Below are positions 8,466-17,424 of a DNA stretch of 64,000 nucleotides, one piece after another. This DNA is from Teichococcus oryzae (GTDB lineage: Bacteria > Pseudomonadota > Alphaproteobacteria > Acetobacterales > Acetobacteraceae). The position numbers and the translations under genes are program-made. Position 1 is the first letter of the stretch, and the number at the start of each line of letters is the position of its first letter. The DNA is taken from the NCBI RefSeq assembly GCF_008386565.1, contig NZ_VUKA01000001.1, positions 248,001-312,000 on the forward strand, in the 5' to 3' direction. The notes beneath the pieces are model-generated. The model saw only the letters and a program-made list of their open reading frames with translations. It had not been told where the DNA came from and ran no database searches.

Positions 8466-9722
8466 TCAATCCGCCACGGAGGAAGGCGAGGCCCGGCGTG
8501 CCCCGCGCATGGCCAGCTGCGCACCCAGCGCGCAGCCGGCCATGGCCGCCGCCGTGCCGATGCCGGCGCCGAATTCCAGCGCGGAGGTCACCAGCGTCAT
8601 CACCGCGCCGAAGCCCATTTGCAGCGCCCCCACCAGGCCGGAGGCGGTGCCGGCCAGTTGCGGCCGGACGCTGACGGCGGCCGCCACGGCGGAAGGCTGC
8701 GACATGCCATTGCCCACCGCCACCAGCGCCATGGGCAGGAAAAAGGTTCCCAGCATCAAGGGCAGGCCGAGCTGCATCGCGACGCCCAGCAGGGTGCCGC
8801 CCGTGGCGATCACCAGCCCGTACCACAGCATCCGCTCCAGCCCCCACCGCACGGAGAACCGCCCGGCGACAAAGGAGCCCAGCGCGTAGGTCACGGAAAC
8901 CGCCATGAAGGCCACGGCATAGCTGCGGGTGCTGTGGCCCATGCCCTCGATCACCACGCGCGGCGCGCCGGCCATGAAGGCGAAGAAGGTGCCGGTGGTG
9001 CAGGCGGTGATGGCGGTGTAGCAACGGAAGGAGCGCAGCCGCGCCAGCTGCCAGTAGGCCTGCGCCATGCCGGCGAGGCCAGGCAGGGGTTGCGGCGTGG
9101 CCAGGGTTTCCGGCAGGCGCAGCCCGAGAAGCAGCATCGCCACGCCGAAGGCGGTGCAGGCGACCATGATGGCGCGCCAGCCGAAGGCGGCCGACAATTC
9201 GGCGCCCAGCAGCGGCGCCATCATCGGCGCCACCGTCATGCCCATCATCACGAAGCCGATCTTGCTGGCCGCCTGGTTGCGCGGAAAGACATCGCGGATG
9301 ATGGCGCGGGACAGCACCATGCCGGCGCATCCTCCGGCGGCCTGCGCCGCGCGGGCCGCCACCAGCCAGCCCATGCCGGGCGCCAGAAGCGCCGCCACCG
9401 AGCCGAGCAGATACACCGCGAGGCCCGCCAGCAGCACGGGGCGGCGGCCGAAATGATCCGACAGCGGGCCATAGATCAGCTGGCCGATGGCGATGCCCGC
9501 CAGATACACGGTCAGCGTCATCTGCGCCGTCGCATAGGGCACCGCGAAGGCGGCAGCGAGGGTGGGCAGGACGGGAATGATGATCTGCATGCTGAACGGG
9601 CCAAGGCCCATCAGCACGGTGAGCAGCCAGGTCGCCGGGGCGCGGGCGCGCAGTTGCGGCGGCCATTCCCGGGGATCATGCTGTTCGGCGGGGCTTTCCG
9701 GCAGGACATCTCTCGGGCTCAT
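8466..9722 (-). CDS. Bcr/CflA-family MFS multidrug exporter
   Basis: A 418-aa inner-membrane drug:proton antiporter of the DHA1 type with about 12 hydrophobic segments. Motif A is seen between TM2 and TM3 as G-P-L-S-D-H-F-G-R-R-P, followed by the Bcr/CflA-like S-R-A-I-I-R-D-V-F-P. ATG 9722 is preferred to the GTG at 9731. The substrate cannot be predicted. It is one of three MFS genes in the window. Confidence 0.85.
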   Translation of the reverse strand: MSPRDVLPESPAEQHDPREWPPQLRARAPATWLLTVLMGLGPFSMQIIIPVLPTLAAAFAVPYATAQMTLTVYLAGIAIGQLIYGPLSDHFGRRPVLLAGLAVYLLGSVAALLAPGMGWLVAARAAQAAGGCAGMVLSRAIIRDVFPRNQAASKIGFVMMGMTVAPMMAPLLGAELSAAFGWRAIMVACTAFGVAMLLLGLRLPETLATPQPLPGLAGMAQAYWQLARLRSFRCYTAITACTTGTFFAFMAGAPRVVIEGMGHSTRSYAVAFMAVSVTYALGSFVAGRFSVRWGLERMLWYGLVIATGGTLLGVAMQLGLPLMLGTFFLPMALVAVGNGMSQPSAVAAAVSVRPQLAGTASGLVGALQMGFGAVMTLVTSALEFGAGIGTAAAMAGCALGAQLAMRGARRASPSSVAD

Positions 9723-9810
9723 GCCCGGCACCCTAGGGCGTGGAGGGCAGCCCGCGCCAGCGCCCGCCCCCGCGAAGCCGGCGCGGGTCAGCGCCGCGCC
9801 GGGTGCAGGG

Positions 9811-10668
9811 CTACCAGCGCAGCGAGCGCAGCGCCACCATCGGCCGCACGCCTTCCCGCTCGGCTTCCTCGTCGAGCTGGGCGGGGGAGGGGTCGGGACC
9901 GAAATGGTCCCCGGCCAGCCCGGTCAGCGCCCATACCGCGTCCACGCCCACCGCGGCGGCGCCGGCGAGGTCGGTGTGCGGCGTGTCTCCCACGGCGGCG
10001 ATCCGGGAAGGCGGCAGGCCGAGCGTCGCCAGCACCGTCTCGTAGACCATGGGGTCGGGCTTGCCGATCTCCATCACCTCGCCGCCCAGGGCGGTGTAGA
10101 TGTCGGCAAAGGCGCCGGCGCAGATCAGCCGGTGTCCGGCCACCATCACGGCGCGGTCGGGATTGGTGCAGACCATGGGCAGGCGCTTCGCCGCCGCCGC
10201 TTCCAGCATGGCCTGGTAAGGGGCGGTGCTTTCCCGCCCATGCTCGAAATCCGGCCCGGTGTTGAGCACGAAATCCGCCTCGGCCGGGCTGCGCGTCACG
10301 GCGATGTCCAGGCCCTCGATCACTGAAAGGTCACGCTCTGGCCCGATATGGAAGGCCCGCCGGCCCAGCCTGGCGAAAAAGGGATGGGTGCGGTCGCGCA
10401 GCAGGGTCCAGGCCACCTCGCCCGAGGTGACGATGCCGTCGAACAGGGTGGAGGGCAGGCCCATCTCCGCCAGCGCCTCGGCCACCGTCCAGGAGCGGCG
10501 CGGCGCGTTGGACAGCAGCACGATGCGCTTGCCGCGCGCGCGCAGCTCCCGCAGCGCCTCGGGCACACCGGGATAGGGCTTTTCCCCGTCATGCAGCACG
10601 CCCCAGATGTCCAGGATGAAGCCATCATGGCTTTCGGCCAGGGGCGCCACGGATTCCAGGATGTTCAT
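9811..10668 (-). CDS. HAD-IIA family hydrolase (TIGR01459-like)
   Basis: A 285-aa HAD-superfamily phosphatase of subclass IIA. Motif I is F-I-L-D-I-W-G-V-L-H-D-G, with the nucleophile Asp and the Trp seen in the TIGR01459 branch. Motif II is L-L-S-N-A-P-R-R. The late motif reads G-K-P-D-P-M-V-Y followed by A-A-V-G-D-T-P-H-T-D. The start codon overlaps the pyrD stop (ATGA), so the two genes are translationally coupled. Substrate unknown; sugar phosphates or nucleotides are usual for the class. Confidence 0.85.
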   Translation of the reverse strand: MNILESVAPLAESHDGFILDIWGVLHDGEKPYPGVPEALRELRARGKRIVLLSNAPRRSWTVAEALAEMGLPSTLFDGIVTSGEVAWTLLRDRTHPFFARLGRRAFHIGPERDLSVIEGLDIAVTRSPAEADFVLNTGPDFEHGRESTAPYQAMLEAAAAKRLPMVCTNPDRAVMVAGHRLICAGAFADIYTALGGEVMEIGKPDPMVYETVLATLGLPPSRIAAVGDTPHTDLAGAAAVGVDAVWALTGLAGDHFGPDPSPAQLDEEAEREGVRPMVALRSLRW

Positions 10669-11726
10669 CGGGCATCGGCTCCTACGGCTTGGTGGACATG
10701 CTGGAAGCCGTCGCGCTTCAGCAGCGCGGCGAGGCCCTGCTTGAGCTGCGGCACCAGTGCGGGGCCGGCGAAGGCGAAGCCGGCATAAAGCTGCACCAGG
10801 TCGGCGCCGGCGCGGATCTTGGCATAGGCCTGCTCCGCGGTCGCGATGCCGCCGCAGCCGATCAGCACCAGCCGCCCGGCGGCGATCCGGTGGACCTGCC
10901 GCAGCAGCGCGGTGGAGGGGCCGAACAGCGGCTGGCCCGACAATCCCCCGGTTTCGCCGCGATGCGCCCCGCGCAGCGTGTCGGGCCGGACGATGGTGGT
11001 GTTGGACACGATCAGGCCGGCGACCCCGCCGGCGATGCAGGTTTCCACCAGCGGCGCCACCGCCTCCTGCGCCAGGTCCGGGGCGATCTTCACCAGAACC
11101 GGCGGCTGGCGCGGCGCGGCGGCGCGCACCTCGGCCACGGCGTCCAGGATGGCGGCGAGCTTCGCCTCGCCCTGCAGGTCGCGCAAGCCCGGCGTGTTGG
11201 GGGAGGACACGTTGATGGTGACGTAATCCGCCTGCGGCGCCACGGCGGCGTAGAGCGAGGGATAATCGTGTTCCGGGTCGGCGCCTTCCTTGTTGATGCC
11301 GATATTGGCGCCGAGCACCGCCGGCAGTGGCCGCTTCAGCGCCGCGAGCCGCACCACGAAGGCCGCCACGCCCTCGTTGTTCATGCCCATGCGGTTGATC
11401 ACCGCCGCATCCTCGGGCAGCCGGAACAGGCGCGGCTGCGGATTGCCCGCTTGCGGCCGTGGCGTGGTGGTGCCCGGCTCCACAAAGCCGAAGCCCAGGC
11501 GCATCAGCGGCCGCACCGCCACCGCGTCCTTGTCGAAGCCGGCCGAAAGGCCGATCGGGTTGCGGAAGCGCAGGCCCAGCACCTCGGTGGCCAGCACCGG
11601 ATCATCCGGCGTGCGGTCCCGCCCGGCGAGGCCGAGGCGCAGGGCCTTGAGGGCGAGGTTGTGCGCGTGTTCGGGGTCCATGCCGCGCATCAGCGGCATC
11701 AGGGCGGAGGCAAGGGCAGGGGTCAT
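10665..11726 (-). CDS. pyrD: Dihydroorotate dehydrogenase (quinone), class 2
   Basis: A 353-aa FMN enzyme that oxidises dihydroorotate to orotate with quinone at the inner membrane (fourth step of pyrimidine synthesis). Visible motifs: G-L-S-A-G-F-D-K-D, E-P-G-T-T-T-P-R-P, R-L-F-R-L, I-N-R-M-G-M-N-N, N-V-S-S-P-N-T-P-G-L with the class 2 catalytic Ser, V-S-N-T-T, and the phosphate-binding G-C-G-G-I. The amphipathic N-terminal helix of class 2 enzymes is present. ATG 11726 gives the family length; the longer frame upstream would overlap the divergent EamA gene. It is upstream of and coupled to the HAD gene. Confidence 0.95.
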   Translation of the reverse strand: MTPALASALMPLMRGMDPEHAHNLALKALRLGLAGRDRTPDDPVLATEVLGLRFRNPIGLSAGFDKDAVAVRPLMRLGFGFVEPGTTTPRPQAGNPQPRLFRLPEDAAVINRMGMNNEGVAAFVVRLAALKRPLPAVLGANIGINKEGADPEHDYPSLYAAVAPQADYVTINVSSPNTPGLRDLQGEAKLAAILDAVAEVRAAAPRQPPVLVKIAPDLAQEAVAPLVETCIAGGVAGLIVSNTTIVRPDTLRGAHRGETGGLSGQPLFGPSTALLRQVHRIAAGRLVLIGCGGIATAEQAYAKIRAGADLVQLYAGFAFAGPALVPQLKQGLAALLKRDGFQHVHQAVGADAR

Positions 11727-11812
11727 GTCAGCGCCGCTTGTGCCTTGGCGCGGCGCGCAAGGAAAGCCGCGTTTTCCGGAAGGCCCTCCGGAACTCCCCC
11801 CGATCCCCCGGG

Positions 11813-12736
11813 ATGGACAAGGCCGTGCCGGCGCGGGAGAAGCCGCCGGGCATTCCACACAGTGGGGAGAAGCGGGCGGTGCGTTTCGGTGGGCCGGCGG
11901 CGATGCTGGCGGCGCTTGGCTTGTTCGCGGCACTGGACGCCAACAGCAAGCTGTTGTCGGGGTCCTACCCGGTGGCCCAGGTGGTGCTGATCCGGCTGGT
12001 GGTGATCCTGGCCCTGCTGGCGGCGGCGCGGCTGCTGCGGCCCGGCATCGGCGGCGAGCTGGGCACGCGGCATCCCGGACTGCACCTGTTGCGCGCCATG
12101 GCCATGCTGGGCTCCGCCATCGGCTTCTTCCAGGCGCTGCGGGAGATCCCGCTGGCGGAAGGCTACCTGGTTTACTTCACCGCGCCCTTCATGACGCTGG
12201 GCCTCGCCGCCCTGTTCCTGGGCGAGCAGCCGCCGCGCTCCGTCTGGGGATGGAGCGGCGTCGGCTTTCTGGGCGTGCTGGTGGCGATGGCGCCCGGATT
12301 GCAGGCCGGCGGCAGCCTGCTGGCCTATGGCTATGCCTTGCTCGCCACGGTTTCCTATGCGCTGGTGCTGACGGTGAACCGGGGGCTCCGGCACGAGGCC
12401 GGGATCGCGCGGCTGGTGCTGTGGTCGGCCTTGCCGGGGGGGCTGGTCCTGCTTCCCTTTGCGGCCATGGAATGGGTGCCGCCGCGGGGCGGGGACTGGC
12501 TGGCCCTTGGCGTGAACGGCCTGTTCGCCGGCGCCGCCACCATCTGCCTGGCCGCCGCCTTCCGGCGCGCCAACGCGGCGCGGCTGGCGCCGCTGGAATT
12601 CTCCGCCCTGTTGTGGGCGATGGTGGCGGATCTGCTGATCTGGCAGGTGCTGCCTGCCCCGGCGACGCTGGCGGGTGCGGTGATCGTGGTGCTGGCCTGC
12701 GTGATGAGCCAGCGGGCCCAGCGCGCCACCGGCTGA
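11813..12736 (+). CDS. EamA/DMT family transporter
   Basis: A 307-aa inner-membrane protein with about ten hydrophobic segments and the two EamA halves expected of drug/metabolite transporters (first half ends near L-F-L-G-E-Q, second ends A-C-V-M-S-Q-R). The frame is open from 11738, but Met at 11813 leaves a short cytoplasmic tail before TM1. Neither start has a strong Shine-Dalgarno. It is divergent from pyrD and convergent with the TPR gene (6 bp gap). Substrate unknown. Confidence 0.8.
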   Translation: MDKAVPAREKPPGIPHSGEKRAVRFGGPAAMLAALGLFAALDANSKLLSGSYPVAQVVLIRLVVILALLAAARLLRPGIGGELGTRHPGLHLLRAMAMLGSAIGFFQALREIPLAEGYLVYFTAPFMTLGLAALFLGEQPPRSVWGWSGVGFLGVLVAMAPGLQAGGSLLAYGYALLATVSYALVLTVNRGLRHEAGIARLVLWSALPGGLVLLPFAAMEWVPPRGGDWLALGVNGLFAGAATICLAAAFRRANAARLAPLEFSALLWAMVADLLIWQVLPAPATLAGAVIVVLACVMSQRAQRATG

Positions 12737-12742
12737 CGGGGT

Positions 12743-13597
12743 TCAGCGCCGCTTCGGGCCGGCCTCGTTGAGCGCCAGGTTCTGCGCCGCGAGATCCGCC
12801 GCCGGGCTGTCCGGCGCCAGCCGGATGGCGCTTTGCCAATCGGCGCGCGCCCCCGCCCTGTCGCCCTTGAGCTGGCGCAGGATGCCGCGTTCCAGCAGGG
12901 CCTCGGCATTCCGCGGATCCAGGGACAGCGCGTGCTGCACGTCCCGCAGCGCCTCATCCCGCCGGTCCAGCCGGCGCAGCGCCGCGGCCCGGAACACCCA
13001 GCTATCGGCGCGGGTGCCATCGGCGCGGATTGACTGATCGAGATCCAGCAGGGCTTCCGGATAGCGGCCAAGGCTGGCGGCGGCCAGGGCGCGGTCCACC
13101 AGCAGGGCGGGGTCCTCCGGCGTCAGGCTGAGGGCAAGGGTCGCGGCGGCATAGGCGCGGTTGGGCGCGTTGCTCAGCATCCAGGCCTGCGCGGCCTGGG
13201 CATAAAGGGCCGCCCGCGCCGCCGCAGCAGCGCTGGAGGAGGCCGCCAGCCGTTCCAGCCGCCCGGCCGCGCGTTCCGCATCCCCCACCGCCAGCAGGCC
13301 GAGCGCCAGGCAATGCCGGGCGCCATCCCCGCCGCCGCTTTCTTCCCACTGGCTGGCGCGGGCGATGGCGCCTTCCGGATCGCTGCGCAACTGGCCGAGG
13401 CAGGCTTCGTATTCCGGGCCTTCGGCCAGGCGCGGCGGTTCCTGCCGTGGCGACTGGGCGGAAGGGGAGGTGCCGGGCGCGGCGGCCGTTGCCTCGGCGG
13501 CATCGGGTGCCGCCACGGAAAGCGGGCCGGTGCCGGACAGCAGCAGGAAGCCGGTGGCCGCGGCGCTCAGCGCCAGGCCGCGAAGGGGAAAGCGCAT
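12743..13597 (-). CDS. Secreted TPR-repeat protein
   Basis: A 284-aa protein with an N-terminal signal peptide (MRFPLRGLALSAAATGFLLL, probable cleavage near 30) and a low-complexity Ala/Pro linker. From about residue 125 onward there are tetratricopeptide-like helices; the best match is A-D-S-W-V-F-R-A-A-A-L-R-R-L-D-R-R-D-E-A-L followed by A-L-L-E-R-G-I-L. It is probably a periplasmic protein-protein interaction scaffold. No catalytic domain is seen and the partner is unknown. Confidence 0.75.
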   Translation of the reverse strand: MRFPLRGLALSAAATGFLLLSGTGPLSVAAPDAAEATAAAPGTSPSAQSPRQEPPRLAEGPEYEACLGQLRSDPEGAIARASQWEESGGGDGARHCLALGLLAVGDAERAAGRLERLAASSSAAAAARAALYAQAAQAWMLSNAPNRAYAAATLALSLTPEDPALLVDRALAAASLGRYPEALLDLDQSIRADGTRADSWVFRAAALRRLDRRDEALRDVQHALSLDPRNAEALLERGILRQLKGDRAGARADWQSAIRLAPDSPAADLAAQNLALNEAGPKRR

Positions 13598-13666
13598 CCC
13601 GGCACTCTAGCCCTGTGCCGCCGCCCGCGCCACATGGGGCCAGATGGCGACAATGGGTGTTTGGCG

Positions 13667-14536
13667 ATGAACCGGCTGGTTGTGATGGGGCTTGGGTATT
13701 CCGGAAGCTGCGTGGCATCGATGGCGCGGGAAGCCGGCTTCGCGGTGCAGGGAACCCGGCGCGACCCGCCCCCGGGCAGCGAAGCCTTGCGCTTCGCCGA
13801 GGCCGGCCCGGCCCTCGCGCAGGCCACGCACCTGCTGGTCACCGCGGCGCCGGAGGCATCGGGGGACCCGGTGCTGGCGGCGCATGCCGAAGCGCTGCGG
13901 CGGGCGCCGGCGCTGCGCTGGGTCGGCTACATCTCCACCACCGCCGTGTATGGCGATCGCGGCGGCGAATGGGTCACGGAAACCAGCGTGCCGGCGCCGC
14001 GGCAGGAGCGCGCCATCCGCCGGCTGCGGGCAGAGGAGGAATGGCAGGCGGCGCTGGCCGGGCGCGAGGTGGCGCTGGACCTGTTCCGCACCGGCGGCAT
14101 CTACGGCCCCGGCCGCTCGGCGCTGGACGACCTGCGCGCCGGCCGGGCGCGGCGGGTGGACAAGCCGGGGCACCTGTTTTCCCGCATCCACCGCGACGAC
14201 ATCGCCGGCGCGGTGCTGGCGGCGATGCGCGCGCCCGGCCCACCCGGCAGGCCCCGCGTGCTGCACCTGGTGGATGACGAGCCGGCCTCCGGCGCGGCGG
14301 TGGTGGAGGAGGCGGCGCGCCTGCTGGGCGTGGCGCCGCCGCCCCTGCTGCCTTTCGCGCAGGCGGTGGAGGGCATGTCGCCGATGGGCCGCTCCTTCTG
14401 GGCGGAAAGCCGCCGGGTCAGCAGCGAGGCCACGCGGCGGGTGCTGGAACTGCGCTGGCGCCACCCTTCCTACCGCGAGGGGCTGCGCGCCATTCTGGCG
14501 GCGGAAGCAACCCAGCATGGCGCTGAAGGAAGATGA
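13667..14536 (+). CDS. NAD(P)-binding epimerase-like (extended SDR) protein
   Basis: A 289-aa protein with an N-terminal Rossmann motif V-M-G-L-G-Y-S-G and central Y-I-S-T-T-A-V-Y-G-D, which places it among YeeZ/WcaG-like extended SDRs. The usual Y-x-x-x-K is not evident (the Tyr is in A-V-Y-G-D and the region after it reads R-G-G-E-W-V), so dehydrogenase activity is uncertain. R-T-G-G-I-Y-G-P-G and R-I-H-R-D-D-I-A are family blocks. It lies 31 bp upstream of hemA on the same strand and is probably co-transcribed with it. Confidence 0.75.
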   Translation: MNRLVVMGLGYSGSCVASMAREAGFAVQGTRRDPPPGSEALRFAEAGPALAQATHLLVTAAPEASGDPVLAAHAEALRRAPALRWVGYISTTAVYGDRGGEWVTETSVPAPRQERAIRRLRAEEEWQAALAGREVALDLFRTGGIYGPGRSALDDLRAGRARRVDKPGHLFSRIHRDDIAGAVLAAMRAPGPPGRPRVLHLVDDEPASGAAVVEEAARLLGVAPPPLLPFAQAVEGMSPMGRSFWAESRRVSSEATRRVLELRWRHPSYREGLRAILAAEATQHGAEGR

Positions 14537-14567
14537 AAATCGCGGGCGGCTGATCTATGCAGGGCCC

Positions 14568-15788
14568 ATGAGGACCCGGCAAACGCTGCGCGCGCATTGC
14601 GCCCAACATCTCGACACGATGCGCGCCGAAGGCCGCTACCGCGACTTCGCCCGGCTGGAGAAGATCGCGGATCGCTTCCCCCTTTATCGCTGGCACCAGC
14701 CCGGCGGCGGCGCCCCGCGGGAGATCACCGTGTGGTCCGCCAATGATTACCTCGGCATGGGCTGCCATCCGGCGGTGCGGCAGGCGGCGGCCGGGGCGAT
14801 CGCGGCTTATGGCGCCGGGGCCGGCGGCACGCGCAACATTTCCGGAACCTCGCCCGAGCATACGGGGCTGGAAGCGGAACTGGCCGCCTGGCACAGCAAG
14901 CCGTCGGCGCTGCTGTTCGGCAGCGGCTACATCGCCAACCAGGCGGCGCTGCTGGCGCTGCTCACCGCCCTGCCGGGGATGATCGTGTTCTCGGACGCGA
15001 TGAACCACGCCTCGATGATTGACGGCATGAGGCGCAGCGGGGCAGGGCGGCGGATCTGGCGGCACAACGACCTCGCCCATCTGGAGGAATTGCTGCAGGA
15101 GGCCGACCCGGCCGCGCCCAAGGTGATCGCGCTGGAAAGCGTGTATTCCATGGAAGGCGACGTGGCACCGCTGCACGCCGTGTGCGACCTGGCCGAGCGC
15201 TACGACGCCATCACCTATCTGGATGAGGTGCATGCGGTCGGCCTGTATGGCGCGACCGGCGCCGGCATCGCCGAGCGGGACCAGGCCTCGGGCCGCATCG
15301 ACATCATCCAGGGCACGCTGGCCAAGGGCGTCGGCGTGGTGGGCGGCTACATCGCGGGGGAGGCGGATCTGGTGGATTACGTCCGCTCCACCGCCGGCGG
15401 GCTGATCTTCACCACCTCCATGCCGCCGGCGACGGCGGCGGCGATCCGCGCCAGCATCCGCCACATCCAGCAGGACAGCGCGCTGCGGGAGCGGCTGGCG
15501 GAACGCGCGGCGGCCCTGAAGGCGGCGCTGGACCGCGCCGGCCTGCCGCGCCTGCCGAGCGAAAGCCACATCGTCCCCATCCCGGTGCCCGGCGCCGGGC
15601 ATTGCCGCCGGGTGGCCCGCCAGCTCCTGGAGCGGCATGGCCTTTACGTCACCCCGATCAACTACCCGACCGTGCCGCGCGGCACGGAACGGCTGCGGCT
15701 TTGCGCCACGCCCTTCCACACCGATGCGATGATCGAGACGCTGATGGCCGCGCTGCGGGACGTGCTGCCGGTGGCGCGGGCGGCATAG
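14568..15788 (+). CDS. hemA: 5-aminolevulinate synthase
   Basis: A 406-aa PLP enzyme of the alpha-oxoamine synthase family. It condenses glycine and succinyl-CoA to 5-aminolevulinate, the C4 entry to haem. ALAS features: S-A-N-D-Y-L-G-M-G near the N-terminus, G-G-T-R-N-I-S-G-T, the PLP-site L-D-E-V-H-A-V-G-L-Y-G, and the Schiff-base Lys in T-L-A-K. After this Lys the sequence is G-V-G-V-V-G-G rather than the usual A-F/Y-G-V-M-G-G. ATG 14568 is chosen because the following M-R-T-R-Q-T-L-R-A-H aligns with the family N-terminus; ATG 14517 would add 17 residues. An inverted repeat follows the stop. Confidence 0.92.
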   Translation: MRTRQTLRAHCAQHLDTMRAEGRYRDFARLEKIADRFPLYRWHQPGGGAPREITVWSANDYLGMGCHPAVRQAAAGAIAAYGAGAGGTRNISGTSPEHTGLEAELAAWHSKPSALLFGSGYIANQAALLALLTALPGMIVFSDAMNHASMIDGMRRSGAGRRIWRHNDLAHLEELLQEADPAAPKVIALESVYSMEGDVAPLHAVCDLAERYDAITYLDEVHAVGLYGATGAGIAERDQASGRIDIIQGTLAKGVGVVGGYIAGEADLVDYVRSTAGGLIFTTSMPPATAAAIRASIRHIQQDSALRERLAERAAALKAALDRAGLPRLPSESHIVPIPVPGAGHCRRVARQLLERHGLYVTPINYPTVPRGTERLRLCATPFHTDAMIETLMAALRDVLPVARAA

Positions 15789-15797
15789 CGGTGTTCA

Positions 15798-15827
15798 TCC
15801 GGGGCGGCTCGCGGACGCCGCCCCGGA
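15798..15827. terminator. Bidirectional stem-loop between hemA and the tautomerase gene
   Basis: TCCGGGGCGGC pairs perfectly with GCCGCCCCGGA (11 bp) around an 8-nt loop. It lies 10 bp after the hemA stop and 51 bp after the stop of the convergent tautomerase gene. There is no long T run, so strength is uncertain, but position and symmetry fit a shared terminator. Confidence 0.5.
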
Positions 15828-15877
15828 CCCTGCCTTCCCTGGTCCGTCCCTGGCCCGCTTCGCGCCGCCGGGCGATC

Positions 15878-16075
15878 CTATTCCGCCGGCTGCGGCGCCG
15901 AGGCCATCACCCCGGCCGTGGCCCAGTCGGACTTCTTCACCTCGGCGAAGACGATCTGCACGCTTTGCGGCGTGCAGCCGGCATGCTGCACCAGCGCCTC
16001 GGTGATGGCGCGGGCCGTGTTGGCCTTCTGCTCGTCGGTGCGGCCGGGGAAAAGATCGATGCGGACGAAGGGCAT
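15878..16075 (-). CDS. 4-oxalocrotonate tautomerase family protein
   Basis: A 65-aa small tautomerase. The protein starts M-P-F-V-R-I-D; removal of Met leaves the catalytic N-terminal Pro1. The next block G-R-T-D-E-Q-K-A matches the 4-OT fold, and E-V-K-K-S-D-W is the conserved C-terminal part. Members isomerise 2-hydroxymuconate or related enols; the true substrate is not evident. The gene follows the M20 gene by 22 bp on the same strand. Confidence 0.85.
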   Translation of the reverse strand: MPFVRIDLFPGRTDEQKANTARAITEALVQHAGCTPQSVQIVFAEVKKSDWATAGVMASAPQPAE

Positions 16076-16097
16076 GTCAGGCTCCTGTTGGGTGTGA

Positions 16098-17267
16098 TCA
16101 GACGCTGGCCAGGAGGCCGGCGAAAAGACGCGCGCGGGGCACCAGGTCCTCCACCCGCAGATGCTCCTGCAAGGTGTGGATGCCGCCGCCCCGCACGCCG
16201 AGGCCGTCCAGCGTCGGGATGCCGAGCGCGCCCGTGAAATTGCCGTCCGAGCCGCCGCCGGCGCTGGCATGCGGCAGCGGAAAGCCGAGGCGCTGCGCCA
16301 GCCCCTCGGCGATGCGGTACAGGTTGAGGGTCGCATCATCCGGCTCCCAGACGGGGCGGGTGACGCCGCGGGTGATCTCGATGCCCACCTCGCCGGGGGC
16401 GCCCGCCAGGCCCAGCACGCGCTCCACCGCGCGGTCGAGATCCTCCTGCCGCTTGGCCATGGAGAGCGCCTCGGCCTCGCAGGTGGTGGTGACGCAGTTC
16501 ACCCATTGCCCGCCATGGATCACGCCCACCGAGAAGGTCGCGGCCTCGGTGGTCATCGCCTCCACGGCCTGCACCAGGCGGCACATCTCCCGGATGGCGC
16601 TGCGGCCTTCCGACAGGGCGGAGCCGGCATGGCTGGGGCGGCCCGTGGTGCGCAGGTTGAAGCGGGCGATGGCGTAGCGGCCGGTCACCACCCCGCCATC
16701 GGGCCGGGCGGGCTCCGGCACCAGCACCACCTCGTGCCGCGCCGCTTCCGCCTCGATCAGGTCGCGGGTGGAAGGGCTGCCGATCTCCTCGTCGCCGGTC
16801 AGCAGAAAGGTCACGGGGCGGCGCAGCGCGATGCCGGCCTGGATGATCGCCGCCATCGCCTGGACAGCGATAAAGGTGCCGCCCTTCATGTCGCAGATGC
16901 CGGGGCCGAAGCAGCGATCGCCTTCCAGCCGGAAGGGCAGGGCGCCCAGCGTGCCCACGGGATGCACCGTGTCCAGATGAGCCAGCACCAGGATACCGCC
17001 CTCGCCCTCCGCATCCGGGTGCGGAAAGCGCGCGCGGATGCAGTCCGACAGGCCCATGCGGCCGGGAATCCGCTCGATGCGCGCGCCAAGGATGGCGAGG
17101 TCGCGTGAGGCCAGGGACATCATGCGGTTCACGGCCGCGGTGTCGAAGGTCGGGCTTTCGCATTCCACCCAGGGGCGCAGCCCGGCCAGCAGGGCTTCGG
17201 CCTCGAAGGGCAGGGCCAGGGCACGCTGCGCCTCGCCATGCCGCCCCGACAGGGTGTCGTCCTTCAT
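16098..17267 (-). CDS. M20 family metallopeptidase (carboxypeptidase G2-like)
   Basis: A 389-aa di-zinc amidohydrolase. Zinc and catalytic residues can be seen: L-A-H-L-D-T-V (metal His and catalytic Asp), G-P-G-I-C-D-M-K-G-G (bridging Asp), T-G-D-E-E-I-G-S (general-base Glu and zinc Glu), V-P-E-P-A (zinc Glu), G-R-P-S-H-A-G in the dimerisation domain, and a C-terminal G-G-I-H-T (zinc His). The pattern resembles glutamate carboxypeptidase G2 and ArgE/DapE relatives. It is upstream of the tautomerase gene in a probable two-gene operon. Confidence 0.88.
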   Translation of the reverse strand: MKDDTLSGRHGEAQRALALPFEAEALLAGLRPWVECESPTFDTAAVNRMMSLASRDLAILGARIERIPGRMGLSDCIRARFPHPDAEGEGGILVLAHLDTVHPVGTLGALPFRLEGDRCFGPGICDMKGGTFIAVQAMAAIIQAGIALRRPVTFLLTGDEEIGSPSTRDLIEAEAARHEVVLVPEPARPDGGVVTGRYAIARFNLRTTGRPSHAGSALSEGRSAIREMCRLVQAVEAMTTEAATFSVGVIHGGQWVNCVTTTCEAEALSMAKRQEDLDRAVERVLGLAGAPGEVGIEITRGVTRPVWEPDDATLNLYRIAEGLAQRLGFPLPHASAGGGSDGNFTGALGIPTLDGLGVRGGGIHTLQEHLRVEDLVPRARLFAGLLASV

Positions 17268-17424
17268 GCGCTGTCCTTCCTTTCCTTGTGGCCCTTCTTG
17301 GCCCTCGCGCTTGCGGCGCCGCGGACCGGAGGCCCCTCAGGGTGCGTCGATGCCGGCAGGGCGACAAGGGGATCGCGGCCAAAAAGGTGACGCGGATGGC
17401 GCATCCTCGCTAAACCGTTCCCCG

